Source of the DNA: CAZCSK01 sp964501265
GTDB taxonomy: Bacteria > Actinomycetota > CADDZG01 > JAHWKV01
DNA: 63,426 nt
Direction: 5' to 3'
Assembly (NCBI GenBank): GCA_964501265.1
Contig: CAZCSK010000009.1
Coordinates: forward strand, 1 to 63,426
Below the pieces are notes generated by a model. That model worked only from the letters and a program-made list of their open reading frames with translations, was not told the origin of the DNA and did no database searches. Both the position numbers and the translations under genes were made by a program. Shown piece after piece: positions 1-8,233 of this stretch (positions are counted from its first letter, which is position 1; every line of letters starts with the position of its first letter).

Positions 1-340
1 ACGCAAAATCTGAATCAAAGCGGGGGGCTTTGGCGGTTCCGATGTTGTCGTAGATGCGAAGCTTGCCTTCTCCAAACTGACCTACTAAGAGCTTGGGTTT
101 GCCGCTTGCGTCGAAATCGGCGAGGAAGGGGGCGGCATGGCCGACTTCAACATCAATTGGCTTCCCATCAGCTTTGATTGCAACCGGGGAGCCAAGCTTG
201 GGAGCCTTCAAAACCGCAGCGCCGTTCTTGCTGACGGCGCCGTTCTTGCTCACGGCTCGTGAGGAAAGCTTCTTTGCTGCTGCTCCGTTTCGCGCCAGAT
301 CAATCTTGCGCCCTTTGGCGATCGTTCTTGTTGCGCTCAT
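1..340 (-). CDS. FG-GAP/VCBS-type repeat protein, N-terminal part, cut by window edge
   Basis: The frame is open from an ATG at 340 to base 1, so only 113 residues are visible. A good Shine-Dalgarno (GGAAGGAG) lies 7 bases upstream and decides the start. Residues 1-50 are basic and Ala-rich without a convincing signal peptide; two SKNGA units are encoded by an 18-bp tandem repeat at 221-256 (17 of 18 bases identical). From about residue 70 the pattern PFLADFDASGKPKLLVG, then GKLRIYDNIGTAKAPRF, is typical of FG-GAP/VCBS beta-propeller blades. It lies 52 bases downstream of the DsbD-alpha-like gene and is probably co-transcribed with it. The role is unknown; such propellers are usually exported binding modules, so the missing signal peptide is odd. 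Confidence 0.7.
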   Translation of the reverse strand, partial: MSATRTIAKGRKIDLARNGAAAKKLSSRAVSKNGAVSKNGAAVLKAPKLGSPVAIKADGKPIDVEVGHAAPFLADFDASGKPKLLVGQFGEGKLRIYDNIGTAKAPRFDSDFA

Positions 341-392
341 CCCATGACTCCTTCCGACCGTGAGGTCTTAAACGCTTACTAAAGGTCTACGC

Positions 393-749
393 TTACGAAA
401 CCTTGCACTTGACTGATCTTCCACTCACCGGCATGTAACACATCATGGGGTCGCAGGCTTGGTATCCGACAAGAACCTCCAAGTCGCCGGCCTTCCCAGT
501 GATGGGAATCTCGACCTTTACTGTTCCGTAAAGACGACCGTCGGCGGAGTCCGGAAATACCGGCGAGCCCTTTAGCCGAAATCCGTCGGCTTTCGGCAAC
601 TCCACGGTGAGGGGAATCCCGTCCGCTGTATTCGGTGAGTAGATGTGAAAACCGGGCCCAACTTGAACCTCGAGAACAGCATTGACGGTTCCGCCCTTAC
701 GGCTCGCGGCCAGGCTCAACTCAACGGGATCGCCCAACATTGCCGCCAT
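393..749 (-). CDS. DsbD-alpha-like (thiol:disulfide interchange N-terminal domain) protein
   Basis: 118 residues. The motif FHIYSPNTADGIPLTVELP, a middle FP..ADGRLYGTV strand and a C-terminal YQACDPMMCYMPVSG match the N-terminal domain of DsbD, where two cysteines in the CxxxxC-type pair exchange electrons with periplasmic thiol proteins. Only that domain is present: there is no membrane core, no C-terminal thioredoxin domain and no visible signal peptide, so it is either cytosolic or depends on another exported partner. SD GGAG is 11 bases from the ATG. It heads a probable two-gene unit with the FG-GAP protein. The DsbD-alpha fold is clear; the redox role is inferred from the conserved cysteines. 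Confidence 0.7.
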   Translation of the reverse strand: MAAMLGDPVELSLAASRKGGTVNAVLEVQVGPGFHIYSPNTADGIPLTVELPKADGFRLKGSPVFPDSADGRLYGTVKVEIPITGKAGDLEVLVGYQACDPMMCYMPVSGRSVKCKVS

Positions 750-772
750 TAGCTTGTTTTCTCCTCACAGGT

Positions 773-787
773 CAAGAAAGTTTCTTG
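773..787. promoter_or_regulatory. Perfect 15-bp palindrome upstream of the DsbD-alpha-like gene
   Basis: CAAGAAA-G-TTTCTTG is a perfect inverted repeat with 7-bp arms, 24 bases upstream of the ATG at 749. A TATCAT hexamer at 801-806 (minus strand) would place a transcription start just upstream, so the palindrome would lie in the first 20 transcribed bases, a usual place for a repressor operator. It could also be a small RNA hairpin. No regulator gene is next to it. Confidence 0.3.
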
Positions 788-842
788 GATGGTCACCAGC
801 ATGATAAAAATAGGGAACGGACACAAGCAGGTGGCCGGCCTA

Positions 843-2516
843 TTATCGACACGGCGCGGCACGATCGAAGAACCGCGGTTCGCCTCCGGGCCATCCTCCT
901 GGTCCGAAGCGTGCGCCACGGTCTACATAGCAAAATGCGCCCTTGTACGCGGGCCCGCTTGCCGTCTCGAAGTTGTCCGCCGACGTGTCCCACCAAACCA
1001 TCGCCAAGTCCGACACCATTGTGTGGTCGCTTGGGCCGAATCCGACGCGGGCCTGATAGTAGGGGGAGCCCCCCGAGCCCGGGTTCGGAAACTTGGCATT
1101 GAGCAGACCCTGTTCGAAAGTCTGGGGAGTCAAGTTCGGACCCGCCATTTGGATGCCGGAGGACAGGAGCAGGAGCACCCGATACGTGAACTCAAAGGAG
1201 GATTCTACCCAAACTGTGTCCGGAAATTTGTAGTTGGTGTCAGCATCTTTGAGCGCCCAGGACCAGGGAGTATCCGCCAGATCGTTGACTTTGTTTCGTG
1301 AGAACAGTCCGAAGGAGTGTTCACGGGACGTCTTGTCTGCGAACGCATCCCCAAGGAGATCCTGGCCGCCCATGGGAACCATGATCCACTCAGGAAAATA
1401 GCCGCCAGTCGCCGCTTCCTGAGCAAGTGAGTCCTTCTCTCTCCAACCGCAGAAGCACATGACGCTTGTCACTCCGGCCGCTCGCAAACTGAACACAGCA
1501 GCCTGTCGCCGTTCGGCGGTATCTGCCGATGACGTCTCAACCTTGTTGGACACCTTGCTTCCGCACCCTGCCAAGGACTCGTCGAGCGCCGACGTGTCAG
1601 GAACGCCTGCGGCATCCTTGGTTGCTAGGAGCCCGAACGCTCGCGTTTGTGACACCACATCCGGCCCTCCGTAGACTGCCCTCCTACCGACGAGGCTCTG
1701 ACACATCCACTGACCTATGTTTACCTGCAGCTCATCGAGCGCTGGCATGACGTTCCATTGGAAGGGGCGGAACTTACTAAAGTTATTTCGCTCAGTTGCA
1801 AAACTCGGAACCGATGCAACACCAACGATCTTACGGCGCGCCAATTCGTCAAGGAATGGCGCGTCATTCGTGTTGGCTGCCCCGACAAAAAGCCATGAGA
1901 ACGAAGCGAACGCACGAACCTCTTCGTCAACCGCAGCCGCGAGGGCGCGTTGGACCTCTGGCTCCGCAAGGTTCCCTTTGCCCTTGCCCTGCAGTAGCCG
2001 CAGCTTACGACCGTAGAACTCGAATCGCCGATTGAAGAAGTTCACGAGAAGGTTTCTTTCCTTCTCTGGGGCTCCCCCAGAGAAGAAAGCGATTCGAATC
2101 TCGTCGCGAGTTATGCCCTTGTACGTCGCTCCCCCGTTGTCGCCTTCCCAGTAATTGACGCAGGGTGGTGATTGCGGATCCTCGATCTGCCGTGGAGGAT
2201 CGCCCACGCAGCGACGGACCCGCGCCTTCTCGAGCACCTTCCTTGGCGCGAGGATCACTCCGTCATCTGGCCTCCCTCCCTCGCAGACTTGGCCAGCAGC
2301 ACACGCGCCGCCGCCTGATCCGAACTGACTCGATTGTTGATCTGGAGCCTGGGCAATCTGATCTACAGCTTGCGGAGCAAACTCGGCGACGCTCGGAGGT
2401 GATGGTGGGACCACAACAAGCGCGATCACAGCAACTACGAGTAGAACAACCGCAACAATGGCCGCGTAGGCGATGGTGACACTCTTGGACTGGCGCTTAC
2501 GAGGATTTATCGACAT
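843..2516 (-). CDS. Membrane-anchored LivK/HAAT-type binding protein, paralogue 1
   Basis: 557 residues. A basic N-terminus is followed by one hydrophobic segment (about 13-36) without a lipobox, then a Pro/Gly/Gln-rich linker. At 102-120 comes the signature RCVGDPPRQIEDPQSPPC, then EGDNGGAT, shared with the proteins at 2919-4688 and 24845-26533. The rest has the alternating pattern of a two-lobed type I periplasmic binding protein and ends with a GFGPSDHTMVSDLAMVWWD block. By family it should capture a ligand outside the membrane for a Liv-type importer, but no permease is adjacent, so it either serves the transporters elsewhere in the window or acts as a sensor. ATG at 2516 has no clear SD. 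The family assignment is secure; the ligand is unknown. Confidence 0.75.
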   Translation of the reverse strand: MSINPRKRQSKSVTIAYAAIVAVVLLVVAVIALVVVPPSPPSVAEFAPQAVDQIAQAPDQQSSQFGSGGGACAAGQVCEGGRPDDGVILAPRKVLEKARVRRCVGDPPRQIEDPQSPPCVNYWEGDNGGATYKGITRDEIRIAFFSGGAPEKERNLLVNFFNRRFEFYGRKLRLLQGKGKGNLAEPEVQRALAAAVDEEVRAFASFSWLFVGAANTNDAPFLDELARRKIVGVASVPSFATERNNFSKFRPFQWNVMPALDELQVNIGQWMCQSLVGRRAVYGGPDVVSQTRAFGLLATKDAAGVPDTSALDESLAGCGSKVSNKVETSSADTAERRQAAVFSLRAAGVTSVMCFCGWREKDSLAQEAATGGYFPEWIMVPMGGQDLLGDAFADKTSREHSFGLFSRNKVNDLADTPWSWALKDADTNYKFPDTVWVESSFEFTYRVLLLLSSGIQMAGPNLTPQTFEQGLLNAKFPNPGSGGSPYYQARVGFGPSDHTMVSDLAMVWWDTSADNFETASGPAYKGAFCYVDRGARFGPGGWPGGEPRFFDRAAPCR

Positions 2517-2591
2517 CGTTTGAGCCCGGCCGAAGATCCCAGGGTCCGGCGTGGGCCATTACCCAAGCCCGTGTCGGGTTGCCTTCCCGAC

Positions 2592-2723
2592 TTAGCACCA
2601 AGAGCCAGACTGAGTGGAATCTCCGTAGCTGGGTACCGCGACATCGTTCCACCAAAGCGTTGCAAAGTCCTGAAACATGCCGTGATCGCCCGGCCGGAAT
2701 CCCACCGTGGCCCGATAGTTCGG
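2592..2723 (-). pseudogene. Remnant of the 3' end of a third binding-protein paralogue
   Basis: Between two intact paralogues the minus strand encodes PNYRATVGFRPGDHGMFQDF, then ATLWWNDVAV, before a TAA at 2592-2594. This aligns with YYQARVGFGPSDHTMVSDLA / MVWWD of the gene at 843-2516 and KVGFANRDHTFIDDAA / IIWWD of the gene at 24845-26533. The frame has no start codon, an upstream stop near 2795, and nothing resembling the other 500 residues of the family. The rest of 2517-2918 holds no other recognisable gene. The simplest reading is a tandem array of three paralogues from which most of the middle copy was deleted. Confidence 0.7.
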
Positions 2724-2918
2724 GACCCATAAGTGACAGTGATCGCCTTGGACTGCCTTTGGCTTCGCACTCGTGAGATTGGCTTCGTCACCCCCTTATC
2801 CGATCTGGCACCTTTTCGGTTGCCGCGGAGCCACGGACGGGAACTCCGTGAAGCCCCTTCCCGTAGGTACAACCAGACGTGGGTATTCTTGCAGATATAT
2901 CAAACAAACGCAAGGCGC

Positions 2919-4688
2919 TCAAATGTTTTGCGCTAGGCCCTGACATGGGTGACCCGCGGTCGGGTCGAAGTCGGTATCGCCCTCAAGCCATTCTCCAGAT
3001 CTGAACCGGCGCCCATCGTTGGGGAGGCGGTGGCAGCCCGGGCGCTGGGAGCCGGGAGGAAGCCCGGACGGGTCCCACCACATCTCCTTTGCATCCTTGA
3101 TCCAGGAGTAGTTTCCGGGTGAGAAGTAGGAGGCAGGAACAAAGGGACTGATGCTTGGCCGGGGAGGCACTGCGTGAAGACCTTTGTTGATGGCAGCTGC
3201 AGTCAGACGCGGCCCGGCCGCTTGGATGCCGTAGGCCATCATCGCTAGGGTGTCGTAGGCAAGCGGCGGATCGATCGTGATGGGAACCGCGCACGACGGG
3301 CAGCTCTCTAGGTACGCCCGGTACCAGGATTGATCATCAAAGTTCCCTCGACGGTAATCGTAGCTAACTCCAAATATGTGACTGGACTGAGTTGCGGGAA
3401 ACGTTCGAAAAGAGTTCGTGTTATCGGGTCCGTTGCAGATTTGTTTTATTTGAAACCACTCGGGCTGCCACCCCTGGGCCTGCGCATAGGCCAGGGTGAT
3501 TGACGTGTCATTGCATGCCGGCGCCCAAAGCACGGTTGTGACGCCCGCGAGCCGAAGTGCTGCAATGGAGTTCGGGTAATTGTCCTGAACCGCTTCCCCC
3601 TTTTCTTCCGCAACGACAACCCCGCACTGGCCTGCCAACTCGTCCTTCAAGAGCCGGGCGAGGGCGGGATAAGTTGGTTCCGCCGATCGGTTGGTGTAGA
3701 GAAGCCCGAAGACCCTGTTTGCGACAAGGTCAGAGGGGTTGCCCGAATGAGCAGCGACGCGGCCTTCCAACTTCTTGCAAATGTAGCTCGCCGCGACGCT
3801 GGCGCTATCTTCGAGGTCGGGTGAGTAGCTGAAGATATGAGGGGCGGCCCTTTCGTACGTGACTCTCGGAAAAGCCTGGTAGGTTACCGCTACGATTCCC
3901 TTGCGGGCCGACTCGTCCGCTACTACGGTTGGATCTCCGAGGATGGGGTTGACCACCGCAAACGGCCTGAGTTCACGATCAATGCGGGCCATGTCGGCTC
4001 TAGTAACAGATTCATCGCCGGCCCTTCCCGAAAATCCATAGAAATGAACGTAACGATTGTAGGTCTGATACCGAGCGTTGAAGTACTTGGCGTAAGCCTT
4101 GCCGAGAAGTTTTCGTCCGCCCGGGTCTTCGGAGTTCTCGTTGCCTGTGACCGGTGCCCCGTAGTCGACGAAGGGACTCTCCTTGGTGTCAAAACCCTTG
4201 CCCCAGTGAATGAGGACGGTAATCTCATCCCGGGTTACGCCCCTAGCGGTCGCCCCTCCGTTGTCTCCTTCGAAAAAACCAACACATGGAGGAGACAGGA
4301 GATCTTCGGTTTGTCGTGGCGGATTGCCAACGCATCTCTTCAATTGGTTCCGCTTCTGCTGTGGCGTCCTTGCGTCTATCCCATGAGGAGCCTGGGCGGA
4401 GATTCCACTCGATGATCCACCGCCTGGGAAAGTGCCTCCGAGCTCAGACAAGTCGCCAATTCCCTGCCCGGTTCCTGGCACTGGTGCGAATTCGGCCAGA
4501 GCCGTGGGTCCAGTGGTAGCTACGTTCAGGGCACTTGGCAACAGCAGGGCGAGGAGACCAGCGACAGCCATGAGCAGCAAACCGGGGTATCTCCTGTAGA
4601 ACGTCGCAAGGGGCCTCGCGACAGTAGCTTTCGACCCGACCCGCCCGGAACTCATATCGACATGGTAGCCGCCGCGGACGTCCTCCAA
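2919..4688 (-). CDS. Membrane-anchored LivK/HAAT-type binding protein, paralogue 2
   Basis: 589 residues from a TTG at 4688; an in-frame ATG at 4655 is an equally possible start, giving 578 residues. One hydrophobic segment (about 35-56) follows a basic N-terminus; a Gly/Pro/Ser linker leads to the family signature RCVGNPPRQTEDLLSPPC at 118-135 and EGDNGGAT. The body resembles type I periplasmic binding proteins, with a late YDTLAMMAYGIQAAGPRLT segment also seen in paralogue 3 (ASGIQMAGPRLT). It starts 6 bases after the DAHP synthase gene, so it may be transcribed from that promoter or from one inside it. The ligand is unknown; the distance between the paralogues in the ligand lobes suggests different ligands. 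Confidence 0.72.
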   Translation of the reverse strand: MEDVRGGYHVDMSSGRVGSKATVARPLATFYRRYPGLLLMAVAGLLALLLPSALNVATTGPTALAEFAPVPGTGQGIGDLSELGGTFPGGGSSSGISAQAPHGIDARTPQQKRNQLKRCVGNPPRQTEDLLSPPCVGFFEGDNGGATARGVTRDEITVLIHWGKGFDTKESPFVDYGAPVTGNENSEDPGGRKLLGKAYAKYFNARYQTYNRYVHFYGFSGRAGDESVTRADMARIDRELRPFAVVNPILGDPTVVADESARKGIVAVTYQAFPRVTYERAAPHIFSYSPDLEDSASVAASYICKKLEGRVAAHSGNPSDLVANRVFGLLYTNRSAEPTYPALARLLKDELAGQCGVVVAEEKGEAVQDNYPNSIAALRLAGVTTVLWAPACNDTSITLAYAQAQGWQPEWFQIKQICNGPDNTNSFRTFPATQSSHIFGVSYDYRRGNFDDQSWYRAYLESCPSCAVPITIDPPLAYDTLAMMAYGIQAAGPRLTAAAINKGLHAVPPRPSISPFVPASYFSPGNYSWIKDAKEMWWDPSGLPPGSQRPGCHRLPNDGRRFRSGEWLEGDTDFDPTAGHPCQGLAQNI

Positions 4689-4694
4689 TGTCGA

Positions 4695-5747
4695 CTACAA
4701 CCCAGTGCTGACTTTCGGCTCCTGCGGCTGCTGAACTTCGCGGCACATTTGGACGATCGACTCCGCGACCTTCCTCGCCTGGACTGGAGTTTGAAGACGG
4801 GCTCCGTGGAGCCACGCGGAAATCACACCGTCTTCGCGACCGGGCTGATGAATCGGAATTCCTGCCGTCTCTTTGATTGTCATTATCGACTTCGAGACCG
4901 CGATCCTGCTCTCGACGAGTTGGATGAGTGCGACGTCGAGCGCATCGATCAGCGCCCGACTTTCCTCCAACGAGTCGGGGCGATGGGTTGAATGCGCCCA
5001 GTACCAATCGCGCCGCGAGCAGACGCGGGCCAAGTCATCCATGGCAATCGTCTGCGCGGCATCACTGAGCGCCTCATCGGGAGAAGTGTGCGCCTCAACT
5101 TCGATTCCATCCGCCCCTATCGCCAATCCAGCTTCTACGAGAGGCGGAACCAGATTCCGGTTGCCGGAGGCGTGGCTCGGATCGACGATGATTGGGTAAT
5201 CGCAGACCGTCCGAAGGTACGGAACAGCCGCAAGGTCCAGCGTGTTGCGGGTTCGAGTTTCGAAGGTTCGAATCCCTCGCTCACACAGAATTATTTGGCT
5301 GTTGCCACCGACTTCAATGTACTCAGTCGCGGAAAGCCACTCGTCGTATGTGGACGCCAACCCGCGTTTTAGAATGACAGGGATCTCGATCTCGCCGACA
5401 GCGCGCAGAAGTTCGACGTTCTGCATTCCTCGTGACCCGATCTGAAGAGCGTCCGCCACTTCAGCGAGTTCTTCAACATGTTTCGTGGAAAGAGGCTCAA
5501 TAAGGACCGGTAAACCTGTCCGCGCTTTGGCTTCTCGAACGAGCTTGATCCCCTCGTTTCCCATCCCTTGAAACGAGTGTGGCGAGGTTCTGTGCTTGTA
5601 GACGAACGCTCGAAGAATGTCGGCGCCGGCCGAAGCGGTTCGCTCGGCAACGTTTACGTAACCCGGCTCGACAGAACAGGGGCCGGCGATAATCACCGCC
5701 CTGCCGCTTCCTATGAGAACGTTCCCGACTTTTACTTGCCTGACCAT
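4695..5747 (-). CDS. aroF: DAHP synthase (type I-beta) fused to C-terminal chorismate mutase
   Basis: 350 residues. Residues 1-260 form a 3-deoxy-D-arabino-heptulosonate 7-phosphate synthase (IAGPCSVE near 20-27, ILKRGLAST, IVDPSHASGNRNLV), the first step of the shikimate pathway from phosphoenolpyruvate and erythrose 4-phosphate. Residues 265-345 match an AroQ-type chorismate mutase helix bundle (ESRALIDALDVALIQLVESR, RED.VI). C-terminal mutase fusions are known in this aldolase subclass, where the mutase domain can confer prephenate or chorismate feedback inhibition. A strong SD (GGGAGG) is 7 bases from the ATG and lies directly after an attenuator with an aromatic leader peptide. Catalytic and allosteric roles are inferred from family knowledge. 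Confidence 0.9.
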   Translation of the reverse strand: MVRQVKVGNVLIGSGRAVIIAGPCSVEPGYVNVAERTASAGADILRAFVYKHRTSPHSFQGMGNEGIKLVREAKARTGLPVLIEPLSTKHVEELAEVADALQIGSRGMQNVELLRAVGEIEIPVILKRGLASTYDEWLSATEYIEVGGNSQIILCERGIRTFETRTRNTLDLAAVPYLRTVCDYPIIVDPSHASGNRNLVPPLVEAGLAIGADGIEVEAHTSPDEALSDAAQTIAMDDLARVCSRRDWYWAHSTHRPDSLEESRALIDALDVALIQLVESRIAVSKSIMTIKETAGIPIHQPGREDGVISAWLHGARLQTPVQARKVAESIVQMCREVQQPQEPKVSTGL

Positions 5748-5760
5748 CTCGCACCTCCCT

Positions 5761-5794
5761 AGAAAAGAAAAAAGGAGCAGCTATTGCTGCTCCT
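5761..5794 (-). terminator. Intrinsic terminator/attenuator before the DAHP synthase gene
   Basis: On the minus strand AGGAGCAGC-AATA-GCTGCTCCT forms a perfect 9-bp stem followed by TTTTTTCTTTTCT, ending just before the SD of the gene. Its place between the leader peptide stop and the structural gene makes it an attenuator rather than an end-of-gene terminator. An 8-bp complementary pair, 5796-5803 (adjacent to the terminator) and 5847-5854 (inside the leader coding region), could form a competing hairpin. Confidence 0.85.
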
Positions 5795-5814
5795 CGGCTC
5801 CGAACTTAGTCGTC

Positions 5815-5889
5815 TTAGTGGGTGGGTGCCCTCAATGCGACTCCGCTCGGAGCCAGGTTAAAACGATACCAACTAAGGCGCACTGTCAT
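5815..5889 (-). CDS. aroR: Aromatic leader peptide controlling the DAHP synthase gene (24 aa)
   Basis: The minus strand encodes a 24-residue peptide whose residues 6-10 are SWYRF, so Trp, Tyr and Phe codons are clustered within four codons. It is followed by a perfect terminator hairpin and then the DAHP synthase gene. A ribosome short of charged aromatic tRNAs would stall on these codons over the segment 5847-5854, which can pair with 5796-5803; this is the usual logic of ribosome-mediated attenuation. A comparable leader (aroR) is known in corynebacteria. There is no clear SD; translation may start on a leaderless or very short-leader transcript (weak -10 GATACT about 12 bases upstream). 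I have not resolved which alternative hairpins compete. Confidence 0.75.
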   Translation of the reverse strand: MTVRLSWYRFNLAPSGVALRAPTH

Positions 5890-5956
5890 TTGAAAAACGA
5901 GAGTATCACGTTAGCTGACGACTGGGCGAGAGCGGCCTTTATCGGGCTAGAGATTG

Positions 5957-7453
5957 CTAGCGCCCGCAGGAACCGATTGTGCCGGTGTTTCCGGAAACCA
6001 TGCGTAGTTCTGGTGGCGCATCGAGGTCCGCCATCTCGAAGATCGAGGGAACCGACGGCCACCCGGAACGAGGAGAAAAAGATCCGCTCACCGCATCTTG
6101 TTGGTATTCATCGCTGAGGTCGCCCCGCAGAATCGCCCCGGCCGCTTCCAACAGCACGTCAACTTCTTCGAAGGTGTTGTATGGAGCAAAACTCGCTCTC
6201 AAAGCTCCGGGCACTACCGCGTGAGTACCGTTCAGGATGGCGGTACGGGCAGAGGCGATCGCTCCCTCGTCGAGTCCAAGAAGATACAGTAGATAGGGGT
6301 GCGCACAAAAACATCCCGATCGAACTCCTATCCCCCACTCCCAGCTCAGGGCAGTTGCGACGAACTGATGGTGCTTGTCGCCGAGGTTGAAGGTCAAGAT
6401 TCCAAGACGGTCCCCCAAATCCTCTCTATCGGCGACACCGTAGATTGACACCCCGCCCAGCGAGGTCAAACCGTCAAACAGGTGGCGGGTAAGCGCGCGC
6501 TCGTGCTCAACGATCGTCTCGAGTCCCCAACTCTGAAGTGTTCCGATCGCGACGGCCAGAGCCACGGCTCCCATCACATTGGGAGATCCTGCCTCTTCGC
6601 GGTCGGGGGCCGAGTTCCAGACCGTCTCCGACTCGGTGACCATGCTGACGGCCCCGCCGCCCACCACATCGGGCTCTCCCTGCTCGAAAAATTCTCGAGG
6701 GCCCACCAGAGCCCCCGACCCATACGGCGCGTACATCTTGTGGGCGGAGAACGCCACAAAGTCGAGGTGACCCGGATCATCGTGTGGCCTGATGTCGATC
6801 GGATAGTGAGGAGCGAGCTGGGCTGCGTCAACAAAGATGCGCGCCCCGTGTCGATGAGCGATCTCGGCAACGGAATGAATCGGTGGCATATAGCCGGTGA
6901 CGTTGGACGCTCCGGTTACTGCTACAAGGGCGATACGCCCGGCCTCTTCCCGCAAAGCCCTCTCGAGCGCTTCGAGGTCGAGCCGGCCATCGTCCCCGAC
7001 CCCTGTCAGCACAGCAACATTGCGGTGACGCCATGGCAGGAGGTTAGAGTGATGCTCCAGCAGTGTCGTGAGTATCGGGCGTCCGTCGATCAGCGCGAGC
7101 TTGCGGGCAACTTTGTTGGCTGCTTCGGTCGTGTTCTTGACGAAGATGACGGTCTGGTGCGACTCATCGGCGCCAACAAATGATGCAACCACGCGCCTGG
7201 CCTCTTCGTATGCTTCGGTCGACAACCGGGATTTGTAGCCGCTCCCTCTATGGACGCTCGAATACCAACTCCCGAAATCCGCAAGGACCTTCTGCACACT
7301 GCGAAGAGGGGGTGTGCTGGCGGCGTTGTCGAAGTTGATGTACGGCACTTCGCGACCCCCGAAAATTGGGACCTTTACGTCGACGCCTACAAAGGGGTCA
7401 CGAAGGACGGGTTCCGAACCCAACGCCTGGGTTCTAGAAGAAGCAATCGTCAC
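5957..7453 (-). CDS. Class V aminotransferase, cysteine desulfurase (SufS/Csd)-like
   Basis: 498 residues. A PLP-dependent fold: NFDNAASTP near 40, LEHHSNLLPW around 131, DAAQLAPH near 212, the Schiff-base lysine in FSAHKMYAPYGSG at about 239, and the mobile-loop cysteines RSGCFCAHP near 380 where SufS carries its persulfide Cys. It is longer than SufS (about 405-415) because of a 25-residue N-terminal and a 60-residue C-terminal extension. Group II desulfurases take sulfur from cysteine; the two cysteines in the loop are unusual. It shares an ATGA overlap with the GntR gene and is thus translationally coupled and probably autoregulated by it. No suf or isc scaffold genes are nearby, so a dedicated sulfur-transfer or other lyase role is possible. 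Confidence 0.75.
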   Translation of the reverse strand: MTIASSRTQALGSEPVLRDPFVGVDVKVPIFGGREVPYINFDNAASTPPLRSVQKVLADFGSWYSSVHRGSGYKSRLSTEAYEEARRVVASFVGADESHQTVIFVKNTTEAANKVARKLALIDGRPILTTLLEHHSNLLPWRHRNVAVLTGVGDDGRLDLEALERALREEAGRIALVAVTGASNVTGYMPPIHSVAEIAHRHGARIFVDAAQLAPHYPIDIRPHDDPGHLDFVAFSAHKMYAPYGSGALVGPREFFEQGEPDVVGGGAVSMVTESETVWNSAPDREEAGSPNVMGAVALAVAIGTLQSWGLETIVEHERALTRHLFDGLTSLGGVSIYGVADREDLGDRLGILTFNLGDKHHQFVATALSWEWGIGVRSGCFCAHPYLLYLLGLDEGAIASARTAILNGTHAVVPGALRASFAPYNTFEEVDVLLEAAGAILRGDLSDEYQQDAVSGSFSPRSGWPSVPSIFEMADLDAPPELRMVSGNTGTIGSCGR

Positions 7454-8145
7454 TTTACCTGCAGCGTGCTTGCGGCCATTGCCGACGGTTCGCTGATGAG
7501 GGCCTCGATGACCCTTTTGCGCGAAACCATTATCTGCTCTCGCATGATCTTCTCTGATAGCTGTGAGTCCCCCGCGACCAAGGCGTCAACAAGATCGTGA
7601 TGCTCGTGGACCATCTCGCCGCTCGAATCGCGCACGTCGAGACCCAGATGGAAGAAGCGCTCCATCTCCTCGAGAAGCCTCTCGACCACCTCTGCGAGGC
7701 GCTGATTACCGGACGCCTTCGCCACTGCCGTATGAAAATCTCGGTTTGCGGCAAGGAATCGTGGGTAGCTCTGTCTGTCGCCGTGGACGTACTTGATCTC
7801 GGAGAGTTTGCGAAGTTGCCTCAGCTGCGGTTCGTCGATCCTCTCGGCGGCGAGAGCGGCGGCGGGTGGCTCGACCATTAGACGCAACTGGAAGACATCC
7901 TGCACATCTTTGAGGCTTATCGGCCATACGAGATAACCGCGGCGCGCCTGGGCTTGGACGTACCCCTCGTGCCTGAGCATATTGAGTGCCTCACGGACAG
8001 GAGTCTTGCTCACCTTGTACTTCTCGGCCAGAGTGTTCTCATGGAGCGACTCCCCCGGCTTGAACAAGCACTCGATAATGTCTCGCTTGAGTGCCTTATA
8101 AACGCCCAGGGTTAGCGAAGGTTCTAGATGTGGTATTCGCGACAT
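7450..8145 (-). CDS. GntR-family transcriptional regulator (FadR/FCD subfamily)
   Basis: 231 residues. The N-terminal winged helix (about 15-75; LHENTLAEKYKVSKTPVREALN is the recognition region) is followed by an all-helical FCD effector domain with Asp/His ligands for a metal (RDFHTAVAKASGN, HHDLVDALVAGD). FCD regulators usually sense organic acids. The ATG at 8145 lies 6 bases after a -10 hexamer, so the mRNA is probably leaderless. It diverges from the M16C protease gene, and a 14-bp palindromic site is present in both promoters (8158-8171, 8263-8276). It overlaps the aminotransferase gene by 4 bases. Confidence 0.88.
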   Translation of the reverse strand: MSRIPHLEPSLTLGVYKALKRDIIECLFKPGESLHENTLAEKYKVSKTPVREALNMLRHEGYVQAQARRGYLVWPISLKDVQDVFQLRLMVEPPAAALAAERIDEPQLRQLRKLSEIKYVHGDRQSYPRFLAANRDFHTAVAKASGNQRLAEVVERLLEEMERFFHLGLDVRDSSGEMVHEHHDLVDALVAGDSQLSEKIMREQIMVSRKRVIEALISEPSAMAASTLQVK

Positions 8146-8151
8146 AATGCA

Positions 8152-8180
8152 ACCTTATGATATTTCAATCAGAGTGTCAA
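8152..8180 (-). promoter_or_regulatory. Promoter of the GntR gene, leaderless
   Basis: Minus strand: -35 TTGACA (8175-8180), 17-bp spacer, -10 TAAGGT (8152-8157). The ATG begins 7 bases after the -10, at the expected transcription start. The spacer is almost entirely the 14-bp operator candidate. Confidence 0.65.
8158..8171 (-). promoter_or_regulatory. Operator candidate 1 for the GntR regulator
   Basis: Read on the minus strand it is TGATTGAAATATCA, an imperfect inverted repeat (TGAT..ATCA) between the -35 and -10 of the regulator gene. It matches operator candidate 2 (TGATAGATATATCA) at 12 of 14 positions, on the opposite strand, as expected if one regulator controls both divergent genes. 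Confidence 0.55.
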
Positions 8181-8233
8181 GCAATAGCCTCTCCTGGGCA
8201 TTTCCGAGTTTCCGTTAATCTCAACTTGGCGGT

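Noticed and set aside
2507..2872. Minus-strand 121-residue frame in the gap between the two binding-protein genes
   Set aside because: It is a different frame from the one matching the family; the paralogue remnant at 2592-2723 explains the open region better.
3837..4415. Plus-strand 192-residue open frame
   Set aside because: Antisense to the binding protein at 2919-4688, with no supporting motif.
6482..7183. Plus-strand 233-residue open frame
   Set aside because: Antisense to the class V aminotransferase, whose motifs and coupling are clear.
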